Source of the DNA: Pempheris klunzingeri
Taxonomy: Eukaryota; Chordata; Actinopteri; Acropomatiformes; Pempheridae
Direction: 5' to 3'
Length of the DNA: 64,000 nt
Assembly: GCF_042242105.1 (NCBI RefSeq)
Contig: NC_092014.1
Coordinates: 4,837,874 to 4,901,873 of the forward strand
The notes under the pieces were generated by a model. That model had not been told where the DNA came from, did not search any database, and worked only from the letters and a program-made list of their open reading frames with translations. This document shows positions 49,001 to 60,710 of the stretch, in pieces; within the stretch, counting starts at the first letter, position 1; each line of letters starts with the position of its first letter. Both the position numbers and the translations under genes were made by a program.

Positions 49001-50201
49001 AGACCAAAACCGACCACATTTAAAACAGGTACTGTTTGATTGTAGAGAATGTGTGTTGTGAGTGTGAATGAGAGTTGGTTTTAAAGGTCAACAGTTGCTT
49101 TTTTTTTGCATTTAGAAGCAGCAGATATAACTCCTTAGCACGGGTCAGTAGCATCTTTAGACCCTCCCTGACTCATAAACCACAGTTTTTAAGCTCCACA
49201 TCCCAAGGTGGCAACACAGGCTTTCTGTCAGAACTATGAAGTTTTAAGCCCAATCTGAGATTACAGTGATGACATAACTATGATGTCAGGGTTATTTTCC
49301 CAGACTTGAGCCATCAGAGCATTATACAACTGTTTTCACATTAGATAGAACACATGACTAGTAGACTGCTCTATATGTGTAAAAGTGATTGTGGCCCTTT
49401 GGAATAAAAGTACTTTATGAAATAAATCTTGGTCACTATCAATGTAAACAGAGTGTCACTCCAAGTGAAAGGAGGAAAAGTTTGTGCATGTATTACAATC
49501 GCTGCCTTTAACAAATCTAATGCAAGACAGAGGGAGAGGTAACTACCACTAATTTTAGCTTGTAAATTTTGCTTTTAACGTACGAGAGAATCAGTGGGAG
49601 AGTTTCCCAGGCAGGATGCAGCCCCCTGTACATGTATGACTAAACAACATGGCCACATGTGTCCTGCTATTCTTCCTCAACCCCCTGAGAGCTCTGTAGT
49701 CAGCGAGTTGGACTTCCCACGGCTTCGTATTTGACTTAAACCTGCAGGCGGTCACAGGCTTTGTTACGCAGACGTCAAGGTTATCGTCTGTCCTTCAGAG
49801 TGCAGTTAGAGCCACCACAGGAGCTACACACCCTGTGTTTATTCCTAACTGGTGCTGCACACTGCTATTAAAGCCAAGATGACACTATTGTTCATGTGTG
49901 GTTACTTGCTTCATATGTTATTATTCGTTTTCTTTTAGCTGTTTGAACAAATTACCGATGCTGTAATTTTTCTAGGGAGTCACCACTTCTGATATTTCAA
50001 TGTACTTTTCATTCCTGTTTGATATTGACTTTTGCATTAACTGTGTCCTCTACCTCCTCTTGGCTCCCTTTAGCCCTCTCCACAGTGGCTCCCATGTCCC
50101 CCGCAGCCCGCCAGGCCCCGTTCCGACCAGCCTCACCTCGCCGCAGAAGGAAACACCGCAAACGCATCAGCAAAGCAGCCATCAGAGCCATGATCATGTA
50201 G
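36904..50201 (+). CDS. platelet-derived growth factor subunit B (six coding exons)
   Basis: Join 36904-36975, 44827-44929, 46965-47030, 47187-47383, 47885-49028, 50074-50201: 569 codons, intron phases 0,1,1,0,1. This is a secreted dimeric ligand of PDGF receptors, acting on pericytes and vascular smooth muscle. Layout: signal peptide 1-22 (cleavage near SSA/E); propeptide with '[11 protein letters not shown]', an acidic run at 59-66 and an N-glycosylation site N70-H-T; likely processing at RYTR78/S79; PDGF/VEGF domain 91-174 with all eight knot cysteines (91, 118, 124, 127, 128, 135, 172, 174), '[20 protein letters not shown]' being nearly identical to mammalian PDGF-B; then a disordered segment 175-527; then the basic retention motif RRRRKHRKR 550-558. 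Human PDGF-B has 241 residues, so the 175-527 insert is the oddity. The paralogue (pdgfba or pdgfbb) cannot be assigned here. Confidence 0.95.
36976..44826 (+). other. pdgfb intron 1 (7.85 kb)
   Basis: GT...CACAG intron, phase 0. Contents: (GA)n at 37883-37900, (CA)n at 39347-39382, several short GT tracts (41634-41649, 41769-41786, 41935-41953, 42300-42328) and a GA tract near 44056-44070. No exon or RNA gene was supported inside. Enhancers are expected in such an intron but none can be pinned down by eye. Confidence 0.8.
44827..44929 (+). CDS. pdgfb exon 2 (propeptide)
   Basis: Begins [11 protein letters not shown], aligning with human GDPIPEELYEM, and contains '[13 protein letters not shown]' (human 'RSFDDLQRLLHGD'). 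Ends in phase 1 before GTACTA. Confidence 0.95.
44940..45001 (+). repeat. (CA)31 next to the exon 2 donor
   Basis: An uninterrupted CA tract beginning 10 nt inside the intron. CA-rich RNA is the binding site of hnRNP L, which can enhance or silence nearby exons. Confidence 0.95.
45780..45995 (+). repeat. dispersed teleost repeat B, second copy
   Basis: 'cgatccactactttggttca', 'gcaggtggattgaagtttgg'-like words, 'tcccctgacttttccttcag' and 'gccaccatgaggttgacatt' belong to the same family as the copy split at 6292/7328. It runs directly into a CA microsatellite. Confidence 0.6.
46965..47030 (+). CDS. pdgfb exon 3 (acidic propeptide end)
   Basis: Encodes EEEEDEHD, the N-glycosylation site NHT, and GRYTRSL. 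The basic cleavage site is weaker than human RGRRSL: only R75 and R78 remain, an R-x-x-R pattern that still fits furin-type convertases. A 156-bp intron follows. Confidence 0.93.
47187..47383 (+). CDS. pdgfb exon 4 (cystine-knot core)
   Basis: Carries six of the eight conserved cysteines (residues 91, 118, 124, 127, 128, 135) and the PDGF signature CxxxxxCSGCC-type motif, here [16 protein letters not shown]. Donor CAG/GTACGA, phase 0. Confidence 0.97.
47885..49028 (+). CDS. pdgfb exon 5 with giant low-complexity extension
   Basis: The first 28 codons complete the growth factor domain ([20 protein letters not shown], then EDHVTCRC, with the last two cysteines). The other roughly 353 codons stay open in frame. 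They encode a poly-Ser run (14 Ser written with mixed TCN codons), a Pro-rich part, a His/Gln-rich middle ([16 protein letters not shown]-type) and a Lys/Glu/Ser/Thr-rich end, ending in AAAACAG/GTACTG. The human exon 5 equivalent is far shorter. The exon keeps phase 1 at its end, matching exon 6. Antisense and shifted frames open over the same bases are by-products of few stop triplets. Confidence 0.92.
49029..50073 (+). other. pdgfb intron 5
   Basis: 1,045 bp, GT...TTTAG, phase 1. No other feature seen. Confidence 0.9.
50074..50201 (+). CDS. pdgfb exon 6 (basic retention tail)
   Basis: Encodes [18 protein letters not shown] to the stop TAG at 50199. The cluster of basic residues corresponds to the heparan-sulphate/matrix retention motif of PDGF-B. 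A donor CTGCAG/GTGAGG follows the stop by 8 nt, as in mammals, where the last exon is untranslated. Confidence 0.93.
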
Positions 50202-50756
50202 AGCTGCAGGTGAGGGAAAGAGCCTGAGGGATGAAGGGAGGGGTGATAATCGTGATTTAGTAACTCGAGGCAGCACGGGGGCATAATGAGAGGGAAGAAT
50301 GTCCTTTAAGCTGAAGATGATAGTTAAAATTGTCTATGCAAGTGTTTTTGATGCTTTGAATCCCTACCAGCTGAAGGGGTATTGCGCTATAGCAGAGCCT
50401 GACCTCTGCTCTTCCTGGAGGTCAAGTGAAAAATGAATTTCTTTACCACTGCATTAAAAGTGGCCTGCCTTTGCTTAAAAACAATTCCTCATTTGTACAA
50501 AGACATGGAGGGGAACACATGCAGTGTACTATATGTGTCATTAAATCCTTCCATTTAGGCTTGTAGTAAGACATTTAGGCTGATATAATAATGAAAATTG
50601 GTAAAAATCACAATAGACTGAGGAGGGAGAGTAATCTAGTATACAGTAATACAGTCATATGTAACAGAGGTTGTAAGATGAATTTATCTATCAATGTAGT
50701 CAAAAACTGAAAAAAAAAAACATACTTATCTTGTGTTTTTCTTTTTCCCTGACAAG

Positions 50757-51805
50757 AAATGTTAAAGCTAACCAAAAGCTGATGGCCAGACGCATCGCAC
50801 CAAAGGAATATGGAGAGACAAGAAACATGGGATTCCTGAATGTGGGATCTTTGACTCTGTGGACGGATGCAGAGGTGATGGACGCTGCTTTAGAGAAAGT
50901 CACCTTTCCTGCTCCGGAGCTGCCGCAGAGCGCCCAGCTTCATGGATATTATAAAAGTGCAATCTTATGAACTCCTTGGAATGGAGGACACTTGTCACAC
51001 TAAACACTGGATGTCATTTGTGTGAACCACAAATCCCATTAAGGTGGATCGGTGGGAGCTTATCAGACGCCCAAAGCTAAACTAGTGGTCTCTTCTTGCA
51101 GTTGACAGCCATTGATTGGCTGCTTAAACACCTTTGGCTTCTAGTTCAACTACTGATTGGTCCACAAATGGAGGACTTGACTACAACTTGGACTAAGAAG
51201 TCATTATTGGGGGCTAAATGTGGAGCTAAAGATGAACCTGGAGACGTGGAGAACTGGATTTCTACACTGGGACGATAACTGGAAACTGAGAGAGTGCAGC
51301 TCAGGCCTCAATGCCAAACATTACTGTTATAATACAATGTCTGAATCTACTTTATCTAACACTGGAGTAGCCATACACTGATCATACTACATTGACTAGA
51401 GAAGTGCTCTACCATGTACTGTAGCTTAATGTACTGGAAAATATCGATAACCTGCTCATTTTGTACTACTGCCAGATCAAAATGGAATAACAACCAAATG
51501 CCTGCCTAGATAATGTGCTATGAATATCCACATTAAAGAAAGTCTTAAAGACCTGGCTTTTAGAGATCGCTGTGAGCCAGTTATAGCCAACACTGTATGT
51601 ATAAATGCTTTTAGAAAATGATTTCTGGGGGGGGAAAGAAAACTTTATTTCTTAACTTATTTAAAAAAAGGAGGATATGAAGTCCTCCAGTTCTCAAGTG
51701 TAATTATTGTTGCAGACATGTTTCAAATTATAATTATTGGTTGTACAACTGTTACTGTTATGAATGTTATTTTTAATAAAAAATAAAAATATTCAACAAA
51801 TATAC
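50757..51805 (+). other. pdgfb exon 7 (3'UTR)
   Basis: A strong acceptor (TTTTTCTTTTTCCCTGACAAG region, exon from 50757). It is non-coding after the stop in exon 6, although one frame stays open to 50970. It ends after two overlapping poly(A) signals (AATAAA at 51775 and 51782) with a GT/T-rich element at 51807-51824. Confidence 0.75.
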
Positions 51806-51825
51806 AGTTTCTGTTTTGTTCCAGA
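51775..51825 (+). terminator. pdgfb polyadenylation region
   Basis: AATAAA at 51775-51780 and again at 51782-51787, then TTTCTGTTTTGTT downstream: the usual hexamer plus U/GU-rich arrangement. Confidence 0.75.
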
Positions 51826-53360
51826 TTTTGCGTGTATTTGAATGAGCATGCATGTGCATGCCTTTGTGATGAAATGATAAAACTGACACGTAAATACATA
51901 CATATGAGTGCATATACATATAAAGTGTGTGTGCATGTGTGTTTGGCAGTGCACATGCACCCACACAGTAGACTCCTCTGCAGATCTTTGGCCTATGACT
52001 GAACGTCCTGCAGCTCTGTCACGCAAAGCAAGGCAGGGGTCAGCAGAAATGTCTGGTTGCTATAGGAACTCCCCGACGGACACATCAACAGAGAAGTATC
52101 GTATGGTGAAAGGGAGACGAGGGAGGGGGATGTCAGTCCAGGAATGGACAGAAGATGAACGGCAGAGAGGGAGAGGAGGGAAGAGGGGGTAAAAAGGCCC
52201 AGTTAGGGGAGGAGTGAGCTGAAACATCACAATGAAGTGAGAAGGAGAGAAAATTTGGAAATAATTGTAATAAAAGAATCAGGTCATTAAAAAAATGAAC
52301 AATGGAGTAGAGAGTGCAAGACAGAGGCCTGCCGCAAAGATCATTTCAGAAAGAGAGGCAGTTTAAATGTCATTATGTTGTGTAACGGGGTTTCCCCTGC
52401 AAAGCTAATTCGGTCAGCAGATTCTCTTCTTTAAGAATGATGACACAGCGTGTACTTTACCAGGCCTCAAGGTGCATCTAACTGAAATCGAAGGAGTCTC
52501 TGTCCGTCTGTTTGTATGTATGTATGTCTGTCCTTCAATTTTCTTGACAACTGCTCATCCGAAGAAATTCGTTGTTTCAACTTCAAGAAGACAATGTGTA
52601 GCGCACAGTGTGTAGCTGAGGGCCTGAGGAAGTGAAGTGCTGAGTCCAACCTCGTGAGATTTATGGGACATATTTATTAGTAGTGCGTAACTACTCGCGT
52701 GAGAAATATAAACTGTGTAGTGTATTGAGAGGAAAACCCTTTTAACTGTTACTCCACAGAACGACACAATGGGTACAGATAGCTCCCTGTCACTTACTAC
52801 CATATATTAAAGAGCAGATGATGAAAGAGAAACCAAAGATGTTCCATTGTAGCATCCAATTTAAATCATCAGTGATTTCAGAATGAATGCTTTTGTTCCC
52901 TGAAATACCCAATAACTCAGTATAAACAAGGTTTGGTTAAAAAAGGTCGAGAAAAAGTTTCAAAAGTTTCCTGCAGAAACCTGCAAGTAGCAATATGAGA
53001 GGACAAGCAACAGGCCCATTCTGAACAGGCATGTTTCAAACAGGCTCTTTACTAGTAAACACACAAACACAGACTTTACGCCTGCCTGGATATGACACAT
53101 TGTTCAAGTCACTGTTGTCACCTGAAAAACCTGGTGAGAGTCACGTGACAACATTTGAAAGAATAGTAAAGACAGTTTGAAGGCAAGTGAATGTTTTCAA
53201 TCTTGTAATTGTACTATTATTATTTTTATAGTATCACAAGTCATGCCGGAGGGTGCAGTTATGAGTCACAGTGAAATAAATGGCAGCAATACAAATGTTG
53301 ATTGTGACATAACACAGAGATAAAACAAGCTGTACTAAAGTTACAGCTATTCATAGAGAG
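51826..53360. other. non-coding stretch, no gene seen
   Basis: At about 52490-52680 the words 'gacaactgctcatccgaag', 'gtgtagctgagggcctgagg' and 'aagtgaagtgctgagtcca' resemble another frequent fish repeat. No coding feature. Confidence 0.4.
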
Positions 53361-53364
53361 GAGG

Positions 53365-53605
53365 GAAGACATAGTGGGAAGAAGACGATGGTTTATATTC
53401 ATCTTTAAAGCAATGAAGACTCAAAAAAAAAACAAGAAAGCTGAATGGAGAGTTTTGGAGCAATACAGATGAGGAGTTTGGATGCAGAGCTGAATAGGTG
53501 CAAGCTGGTTGAATGATCTTCTTCAACTTAGTCCAAAGTATTATCAGTGGCAGGAATGACAATAAGACTAATGTTAAGATAAACATGAAATAGTCATCAA
53601 TTCAG
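53365..53605. repeat. duplicated segment, copy 1
   Basis: Matches 54092-54445 through 'gggaagaagacgatggttta', 'tttaaagcaatgaagactc', 'gctgaatggagagttt', 'agatgaggagtttggatg' and 'aggaatgacaataagac'. Lacks about 110 bp present in copy 2. On the minus strand both copies keep partly similar open frames ('SxLHPNSSSxLLxNSPFSFL'). Confidence 0.85.
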
Positions 53606-53784
53606 TCATAGTTGGTTTAATTGATCCACTCAAAGTTCAAATAATGAAAGGACAAAACATAAAAAAACAAAGCATGGGATCAATAAATAGAATTGGACAG
53701 AAACAATGCACCCAAAGGCAACATAAAAGCACATTGATGACTAATAACCATCACACTGTGGTTCAGACTGTTCATAAAGTTTGT

Positions 53785-53890
53785 ACAGTGATGGAAAGTA
53801 ACTTCATTTACATTTATTCAAGTACTGCAATTAATAAAAATTCTGACCTACTTATACTTTGCTTGAGTATTTCTTTTACAACGTGGGTTT
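53785..53890 (+). repeat. dispersed teleost repeat, family A (plus)
   Basis: 'cagtgatggaaagtaact', 'acatttattcaagtactgca' and 'tatactttgcttgagtattt' are the hallmark end of the repeat also seen at 2191 and 28240. It sits between the two duplicated segments. Confidence 0.65.
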
Positions 53891-54091
53891 TGGTTTTTTT
53901 TGTCTCTTGAGGAAACACTGATCCTTGCTTAAGTGATAACTCCAGTTTATTACAACTTGATATTTATTTTCATAGCTCTGGCTATTGTTTCCATCCGTTA
54001 TGATCATTGCTTTGCTCTGGGAATAAGGCAACATCACTTCAACAAAGTCCAATGATGCAAGAAACAGAAGCGCCACAAGCACACAGGCTAG

Positions 54092-54445
54092 ACAAAATGG
54101 GAAGAAGACGATGGTTTATATCCAGTGACATTTTTAAAGCAATGAAGACTCGAAAGAGTATGTTCCTCAAATAAAATAAGGAAACTGAATGGAGAGTTTT
54201 TGAGCAATGCAGATGAGGAGTTTGGATGAAGAGTTGAATAGATGGAAGCTGGTTGGGTGATCTTCTTCAACAGAGTCCAATGCTGCAAGAAACATGAGCA
54301 CTCAGGCAATAACACGAGAAACAAGCCAACAATGTTGCCATGTTCTCAGAGTTTGTCAGTTTCCTTGGTGAGAATAATGGTATTATTAATGATAGGAATG
54401 ACAATAAGACCAATGTTACAATAAACATGAAATATCCATCAATTC
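54092..54445. repeat. duplicated segment, copy 2
   Basis: The longer copy of 53365-53605. It includes a second internal piece ('gagtccaatgctgcaagaaacatgag') that also matches 54044-54072, just before the copy, so the array has nested duplication. Confidence 0.85.
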
Positions 54446-54449
54446 AATC

Positions 54450-57400
54450 ATTGTTTGGCTGCTTCCTTCCTCTCCTGTCTTAAGATGCTCTTTTGAGGGT
54501 TAACAAATTTCTCAGATGAGTTTCGCTGACAGAACTCTTTTAGAAAAATACATTGTCATCAAAATAAATTCAAGCTTTCTTACTTCCTCTGAAGGTGATT
54601 TTTTCAAGATTTCAGTCAAAAAGTAGTGAGGATTTTCTTCTTTTTTCTCACTTGTCCGTGTCTTTTTACTTCTTCTCTACTCTTTTTTCTCCCATTTTCT
54701 ACCATATTTTCCTTTTCATCTTTCCTCCTGTAAGTCATGACCCTGTAGTTGGTCCACTGGCCAACAGACATGTAGGTGTGAGGCTGTGTGGTGTAATGAA
54801 CCAATGAGGGTGAGGCGAAGTTCAGCCAGGTCACTGAGGCCAGACAGACTCTCTGCTACTGATGAACTGTGATGTGTGTGTGCATATGCAGGAGTGGGCA
54901 TGTGCATGTGGCCGCCTGCCTTACCTGCGGTGTCCCTCTGGCAAGTGTGTGTGACTGTATCCGTGTGTTGTGAAACAAATGGAGAGTGTGACTGCTGGCA
55001 CGGTGTTCCTATGTGAGCGGCTTAATGAGCTGGTAGCTGGCAGCCAATCACGGCCACCGGCAACCTCCGAGGTCACACCATGCCGTCAAGTGTAAACAGT
55101 GAGGTCGGCCCGCCTACATTTGACACACACCTGACAAGACGCACACACACACTTAGTGGAGAGGTCACACTGGTTAGGGCAGATAAACACACCTAGATGC
55201 TTACATGCATATATGCAGACAGGTTACAGCCTCACACACAGACACACCCTCCTGACTCACCACTGTGTGTTTATGTTTATGTGTACGAAGGATGTCGTCA
55301 CTTTCACCTGAGGGGATATGATTTCCCTGAGAATGACTCACTATGAGCAGACTCCAGCTGAGCGTGCACTTACAGTGCAACACGAACACACACGCACGAT
55401 CACAACCTGTGTGTCATCTTACTCGCATTTCTTTTTCATATATCTCACACATTCCTGCAAAATCGCTCACTCAAATCTCACCAAAGTAAGGTCAAGGAGA
55501 GAGGGAGTTAAAGCAAAGAGGTTAAAAGCAAGAGCAAACAGAATGAAGAAATCAGAGTAAGATTTTCATTGAAAACAGTGTAATCTTACGACCAGATTTT
55601 CACATCAGAGACAAAAATATACATTTTCATCAGAGACAAAAATATACATATCCATCCAATCCATCTCTTCCACAGAGAAGTCCTTTATAGAAACTGTTAC
55701 TTGACAGGATGAACCATCTGTCTATCACCATCTAACACAAGCTAACTGCAGCCAATCAGATCAACGAACCATATGACGTAGTTAAGACTGTTGATGAAGA
55801 CAGTTGATGTCCTTTGCTCTTCTGTGCATGTGTGTGGTGTAAAAGTCCAGTGAATTTTCCCACAAGCAATAAAACAATCCCAAATTTTCCCTTCTACTTC
55901 AGTGTTGATGCTTTGAAACTCAAGTAAAGTGAAATTACATTTTGGGATTCACCTGCGCTAGCTGGCTCCAAAGAACCAATAACAAGAATTTTGTGTCAGT
56001 GTTTGCATGAATTTTTTCCGTATCATGTTTCAATATCCACGTGGCAGTCATTCAGGTAGTTCAGCAGTCTGGTGCAAGGTCATCGGGGAGAAGAATAAGT
56101 GAGTGTCGTCAGCATAGAGTCGTAAAAAATTGTTGCAACCTGCCATTTTACAAAGATTTGTTTTTGTAAGAGTGAGATCACACCTGTTTGCTTATTTGGT
56201 CTGACTCTGAACTACAAAAATCTTGTTTTACGCATGCAGGGTTTTTTTTTTTAGAGGTTTTTTATACTTAATTGTTGCAATTAATTAGGGAAACACATTT
56301 TGTGTAAAAAGTCACATGGACTCAGATTTAGTTAATTTGTTGGACAGACCTTCTGGTACTGTGTTCTAGGGGGTTAGAAATTTTGGCATAGTCTGTCTCT
56401 TATTGTGACAGACTGTGTCAATATTATCTGTCTGTCCCAATGGGGAAGTGAATCTCCCTCACTCTGTTTGTTTCACTCTCTGGAGGAAACCCAGATGACC
56501 ACCCCACCCCTCTGACAACACGCTCATACACACAGCCACAGTCTCCCTCTGCCACAATAGTGTTGTCATGTGGTGAAAGTGTGTTTGTATGGGCAGGGCT
56601 AGTAGTTTGGTCTCCCTGTGGTCTCCCTGTTGTTTGCTGTGGGGGTGTTGTGGCTCCATGAGCGGCCTTGTCTAACCCCCTACGCTTTGTCCTCAGTCCG
56701 CCCTCTGTCACAGGACACACACATGCACACCCATGACCACATTATTCTAAACACACATTTGCAAGTCTGACTCTCTAACACTAAGAGACATCAAGATGGC
56801 CAGAAAAAATTCTGGCTTTGCTATTGACACAAGCTGAGTCGCTATTGTGGGCTTCATTGCAAATTTGTATTGCTTTATGTTTATCATATGGCCTTCTGAC
56901 ATATTCCCTATCTTTAACCCACACAACTACAATCATGTGCAAGTCAGTTACAAATCTTTGAGGGCTTTGAATACCGACCGTTAGAATAAGCTGTCGCTGC
57001 CTTGCTGAGTACATACAATGCAAAGGCCTAAAAATTAGGTGCCTTATGGCTGCAGGAAATTATGAGTTTAAAAGCTGCTTTGCTTTAGGGAGCCAGATCT
57101 CAAGTAAGTCACCCAAAAAGGTAAACTTGAGGACCCTATAGTCAAAAGCACCCAATTCTGCCTATGCAGTTTTAATAGATTGATGTATTTATTGAGTTAA
57201 TGTTTGCCAGTTCATTATCATACTATCCTAGAGTAACTATAACTTGTTTTTTTAGATGACTGATAATGTTTTGGGAAGAAATGAGTCAACATTTTGCTTT
57301 GATGTTTGTTTCGTGCAATCGTTTATGCTTGGGATCCCCAGGGACCCAAGTCGGTGGTCATTGTGTGTTAAATATGTAGATAGGATGAGGTTAATTTTCT

Positions 57401-59700
57401 TGGTGTATTTATTTTGCACCAGTCTGTCTCATTTTGTATTATATTAGCTATGTCAACACCTTAGAAAGAAAAAGTTGATGCCGAAATTGTCATTGAATTC
57501 CAGGTATTTAGGGGGTTAAGTCCTGAGTAAGTCAAGTCCCTCAGAGGTCAAAGTCCAATTAAATTCTCAAGTCAATTATTTATGTGACTTAAACCTGATG
57601 AGAATCCAAGTATACAGTCTAGTTCTAACTGTACCCTACAACCAAGTCTTGCCAATCCTTTGAAGAAGTGAAAATGACCTCAAGTGATATCACTAGATAT
57701 CAAATTATCTAGTCCTCCCAAAGATTGTGCAAAGACATACAATTGCACACACACAAAGTACTTCAGCTGTGCTCTTGCTCCACATTTGTCATCATTCTGG
57801 CTCCTCACAATAGCTTCAGTACTCAGTCTTCCCACACGTCATCCTGCACAATTTCCTGTTATTATCTTTCAGGGAGCTGAAGTCATAATTACTGGACCGT
57901 ATGCGTGTGTGAGAGAGAAAATCAATGAGAAAGAAAGATCATTTTCTCTTGTATCTGTCACACTTAATCAATGTTCTCTCCCTCAAACAGAAGTTACACC
58001 ATCTTGCTGCATTGCTAGATAGCATCACACGGTGACATTAAAAGTTTTCAAGAATTTTTCACCTATAAATGCTTGAAAATTGTGAATCTTGCTGCTGAAC
58101 TTTTTTCAACAAAATTCCTCAGGGTTGAGGAGCGATGACCCTGACTCATGTGGTGGGTAATGTCACAGGAGACCTGCTGATAAAATGCACTGAGCTCATG
58201 GATACTGAATCTCACTTCAGGCTAAATTGAAAAGTTGGCAGCCCTGCTATGTAAAAGCCAAATTTGTACATGGTGTCATAATGAATATGCTCTTTGTCCA
58301 TAGGGAAATTAACTTTCCTTCACTGGTAGCTTAGTTCACAGGGTCTGAACAGGGTTTTGACCATGCCCTCATGCTTGGTCTGAAAATACTCAAAGAGAGT
58401 TTATTTGCTCTGGGACCCTAAGTCAGTTGTTCATTAACCCTGATTTCAGTCCTTGGAAAAAAAAAAAATCTGGAGTGGCACTACGGCTAGCAGATCCCTG
58501 GGACAGCTAGAAGTATTTTAAGAACAAGTTTATTTGTCCCAGGGCTCTTGGTTACGGTAACTAGGCATTAGCTCATTTCCAGATATCCAGTGAGGTTTAC
58601 AGAAGTGAAACAAGGAGTGTATGCTCGCCCATTTCTTCTCCCCGTCCTTTAGTTCACGTGGAAGTGTTAAAATCCATTTTCTCCCTTGTGTAGTCCCTCT
58701 TTTTTCATTTCATTCTTCTCATCACGCTGCTCTGCACTTGTTCTTCACATGAAAACAGGAGGGAAGCAACTCAGAAAGAGGAACTGTTCTTTCCTTCTAA
58801 CCAGAACTATAACTGTCTCTGATTTCTTGGGGGATGTGGTGTAATGTGACACCCCTGTTGCAACATTTTGTATATACTCACATCCTCAAAACACACACAC
58901 TTTTCCTGATGGTCTCTTTTGCAGAAGTCTTATAACCATTGATTTTTTTTTTTGTGATTTTTTTAGTAAAAAAAAAACTGAAAATAACCTATAATGACCT
59001 CAATTCATGCTTATATCAGTCATTCGGTTCCTTTTCTTTCTATAGAAGTTGAGTGTCTATTTTTGTGAGTACTCATTTCAAAAAGCTGAAAAATAATATG
59101 AATAATATCAATGGTTACTTATCATGAAATGTTCAATTTACGATTCACTCACAAATTTGATTCCAGCTGTGTGTATTGATTTTCCTCCACTGATCACAGC
59201 TGACAAGCTAAGTCACACTACAGGAGTTTCAGGCCCATTTATCCCCGATTCAGCCTTCCAGCCGATCAAAGGACAAATCTGGTCTAGTACCTCAGTCGGT
59301 ACCGATGTTCAGCCCAGATTATCTGGCAACTGAGGGGTTTTCAGACCCAATCTTAAACCTCCAGATCTGCTCACATCTGCTCAGTCATTTCAAACATGTT
59401 TCCCCGTGAGAACACGTGAGATCATGCCAGGCGATGCATTGCTCCCTCTGGCGATAATCTTAATAATAACCGGCAATGTGTGATGCGCCACATAGAGTGT
59501 GCATGTTTGAAAGTAAAGAACATCTGTAAAGATTCTCCTTATGTTCGTCGTGCAACCCATTTCAAGATTGTGTAGTGTAAGCTCGACATATGTGAGGTTT
59601 TTTACAGCCAACTTGTGATTTAAACAAAGACGCATTATTTTTTACCTATAAATGAAAACACTGTCCTCTGACTGTCAGATGACAACTTTTCACACTGTTA
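54450..59700. other. non-coding stretch, no gene seen
   Basis: No supported gene. Open frames of 60-112 codons here show no domain-like pattern and no good splice context. A poly-A/T-rich block lies at 58455-58470 and 58935-58980. Confidence 0.5.
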
Positions 59701-59705
59701 TATAC

Positions 59706-60706
59706 ATGATGTGGCCAAAAGTATGTGGACAACCCTCTTCACATCATTTTGTGTGATTTATTCTGGTTGTAGTGGTTTGGGTTAAACCCCTCAGTCCCAA
59801 TGAAGGGAAATGTCAATGCTACAGAATAGATATTTTAGACAATAGTGTGTTTTCAGCTTTCTGCAACAGTATAGGGAGGGCCCTTTCCTGTTTCAGCATG
59901 AGAATGTCTTTGTGCAAAAAGCAAGGACCGTAAAGAAATGATTTTCTCAGTTTTGTGTGGAAGAATTTCAGTGGCCTGCACACAACCAAGACGGTGACTG
60001 CAAGCCAGGCCTCACAAATGACTCAAAACCTGTCAGCTATGATCACAGCAGTGCATTCAACTTGTTGTTGCTCCTCTTGCCTTCATGCTGCTGTGTCTGC
60101 TGCCACACTGTTCACCTGAAAGCCATACTGACAGTTGCTGCTGCTGCTGTTCATAGTATTTCATAAGCCGTACATCCACCCCAGAATCCACTTGTGGGCT
60201 CCAAGTCGACGTTTCCCTGGGGGGAAATCATCATCACTCCCCACTCACTGCTGTGCTGAGCTTGGTGTTTCCTTGTAGGGAAAGATGAGGTCAGAGCCGG
60301 GAGGCCAAACATCAACACTGTACACAAGGACTATCGCCAAAAATATCTGAGCGCCTGAAAAGTTGTGCAGGAGGAAATGCATACAGAGTATTGATTTGAG
60401 TATTATATGAATTTAAGACTGCTCTATGCTGATCTCAGGCATGGTGCCTGAGAGCCTTAAGCCCTGTGTACATATTCTTTATTCACATTATAATCTATTC
60501 CACAACTTGAGTTGGCTGACTGAAATTGTCTTTTAGCTGAATGCGAGCAAATCCCTGCAGTCAGGTTCTAAAAATCTGGTGGAAAGCCTCCCAGCAGAGA
60601 GGAGGCTGTTATAGCAGCACATAAGTGCCCATGATTTTGGAATAAGATGATTAACAATCACATCAGGGTGAAGTGATCACATGTCCACATACTTTTGGCC
60701 ACATTA
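59706..60706. mobile_element. degenerate Tc1/mariner transposon
   Basis: 23-bp terminal repeats are identical in inverted order (59709-59731 and 60682-60704; core GGCCAAAAGTATGTGGAC). Inside are decayed pieces of a Tc1-type transposase: a stretch at about 59885-59990 that back-reads to a 'FQHxN...KAR..K' and 'GVEEFQWPA' pattern (the W-PA-S-DLNP region), and 'ggaaagcctcccagcagaga' plus 'gcccatgattttggaataag' near the right end, both typical of this fish family. Frameshifts and unrelated sequence in the middle show it is inactive. TA target sites are not clearly preserved. Confidence 0.85.
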
Positions 60707-60710
60707 CTGT

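Noticed and set aside
57684-58022. 112-codon plus-strand frame
   Set aside because: No recognisable motif, AT-rich, no supporting splice or promoter signals; likely chance.
59957-60166. 69-codon open frame as a gene
   Set aside because: Its start is a decayed Tc1 transposase fragment (EEFQWPA) and it lies between transposon ends.
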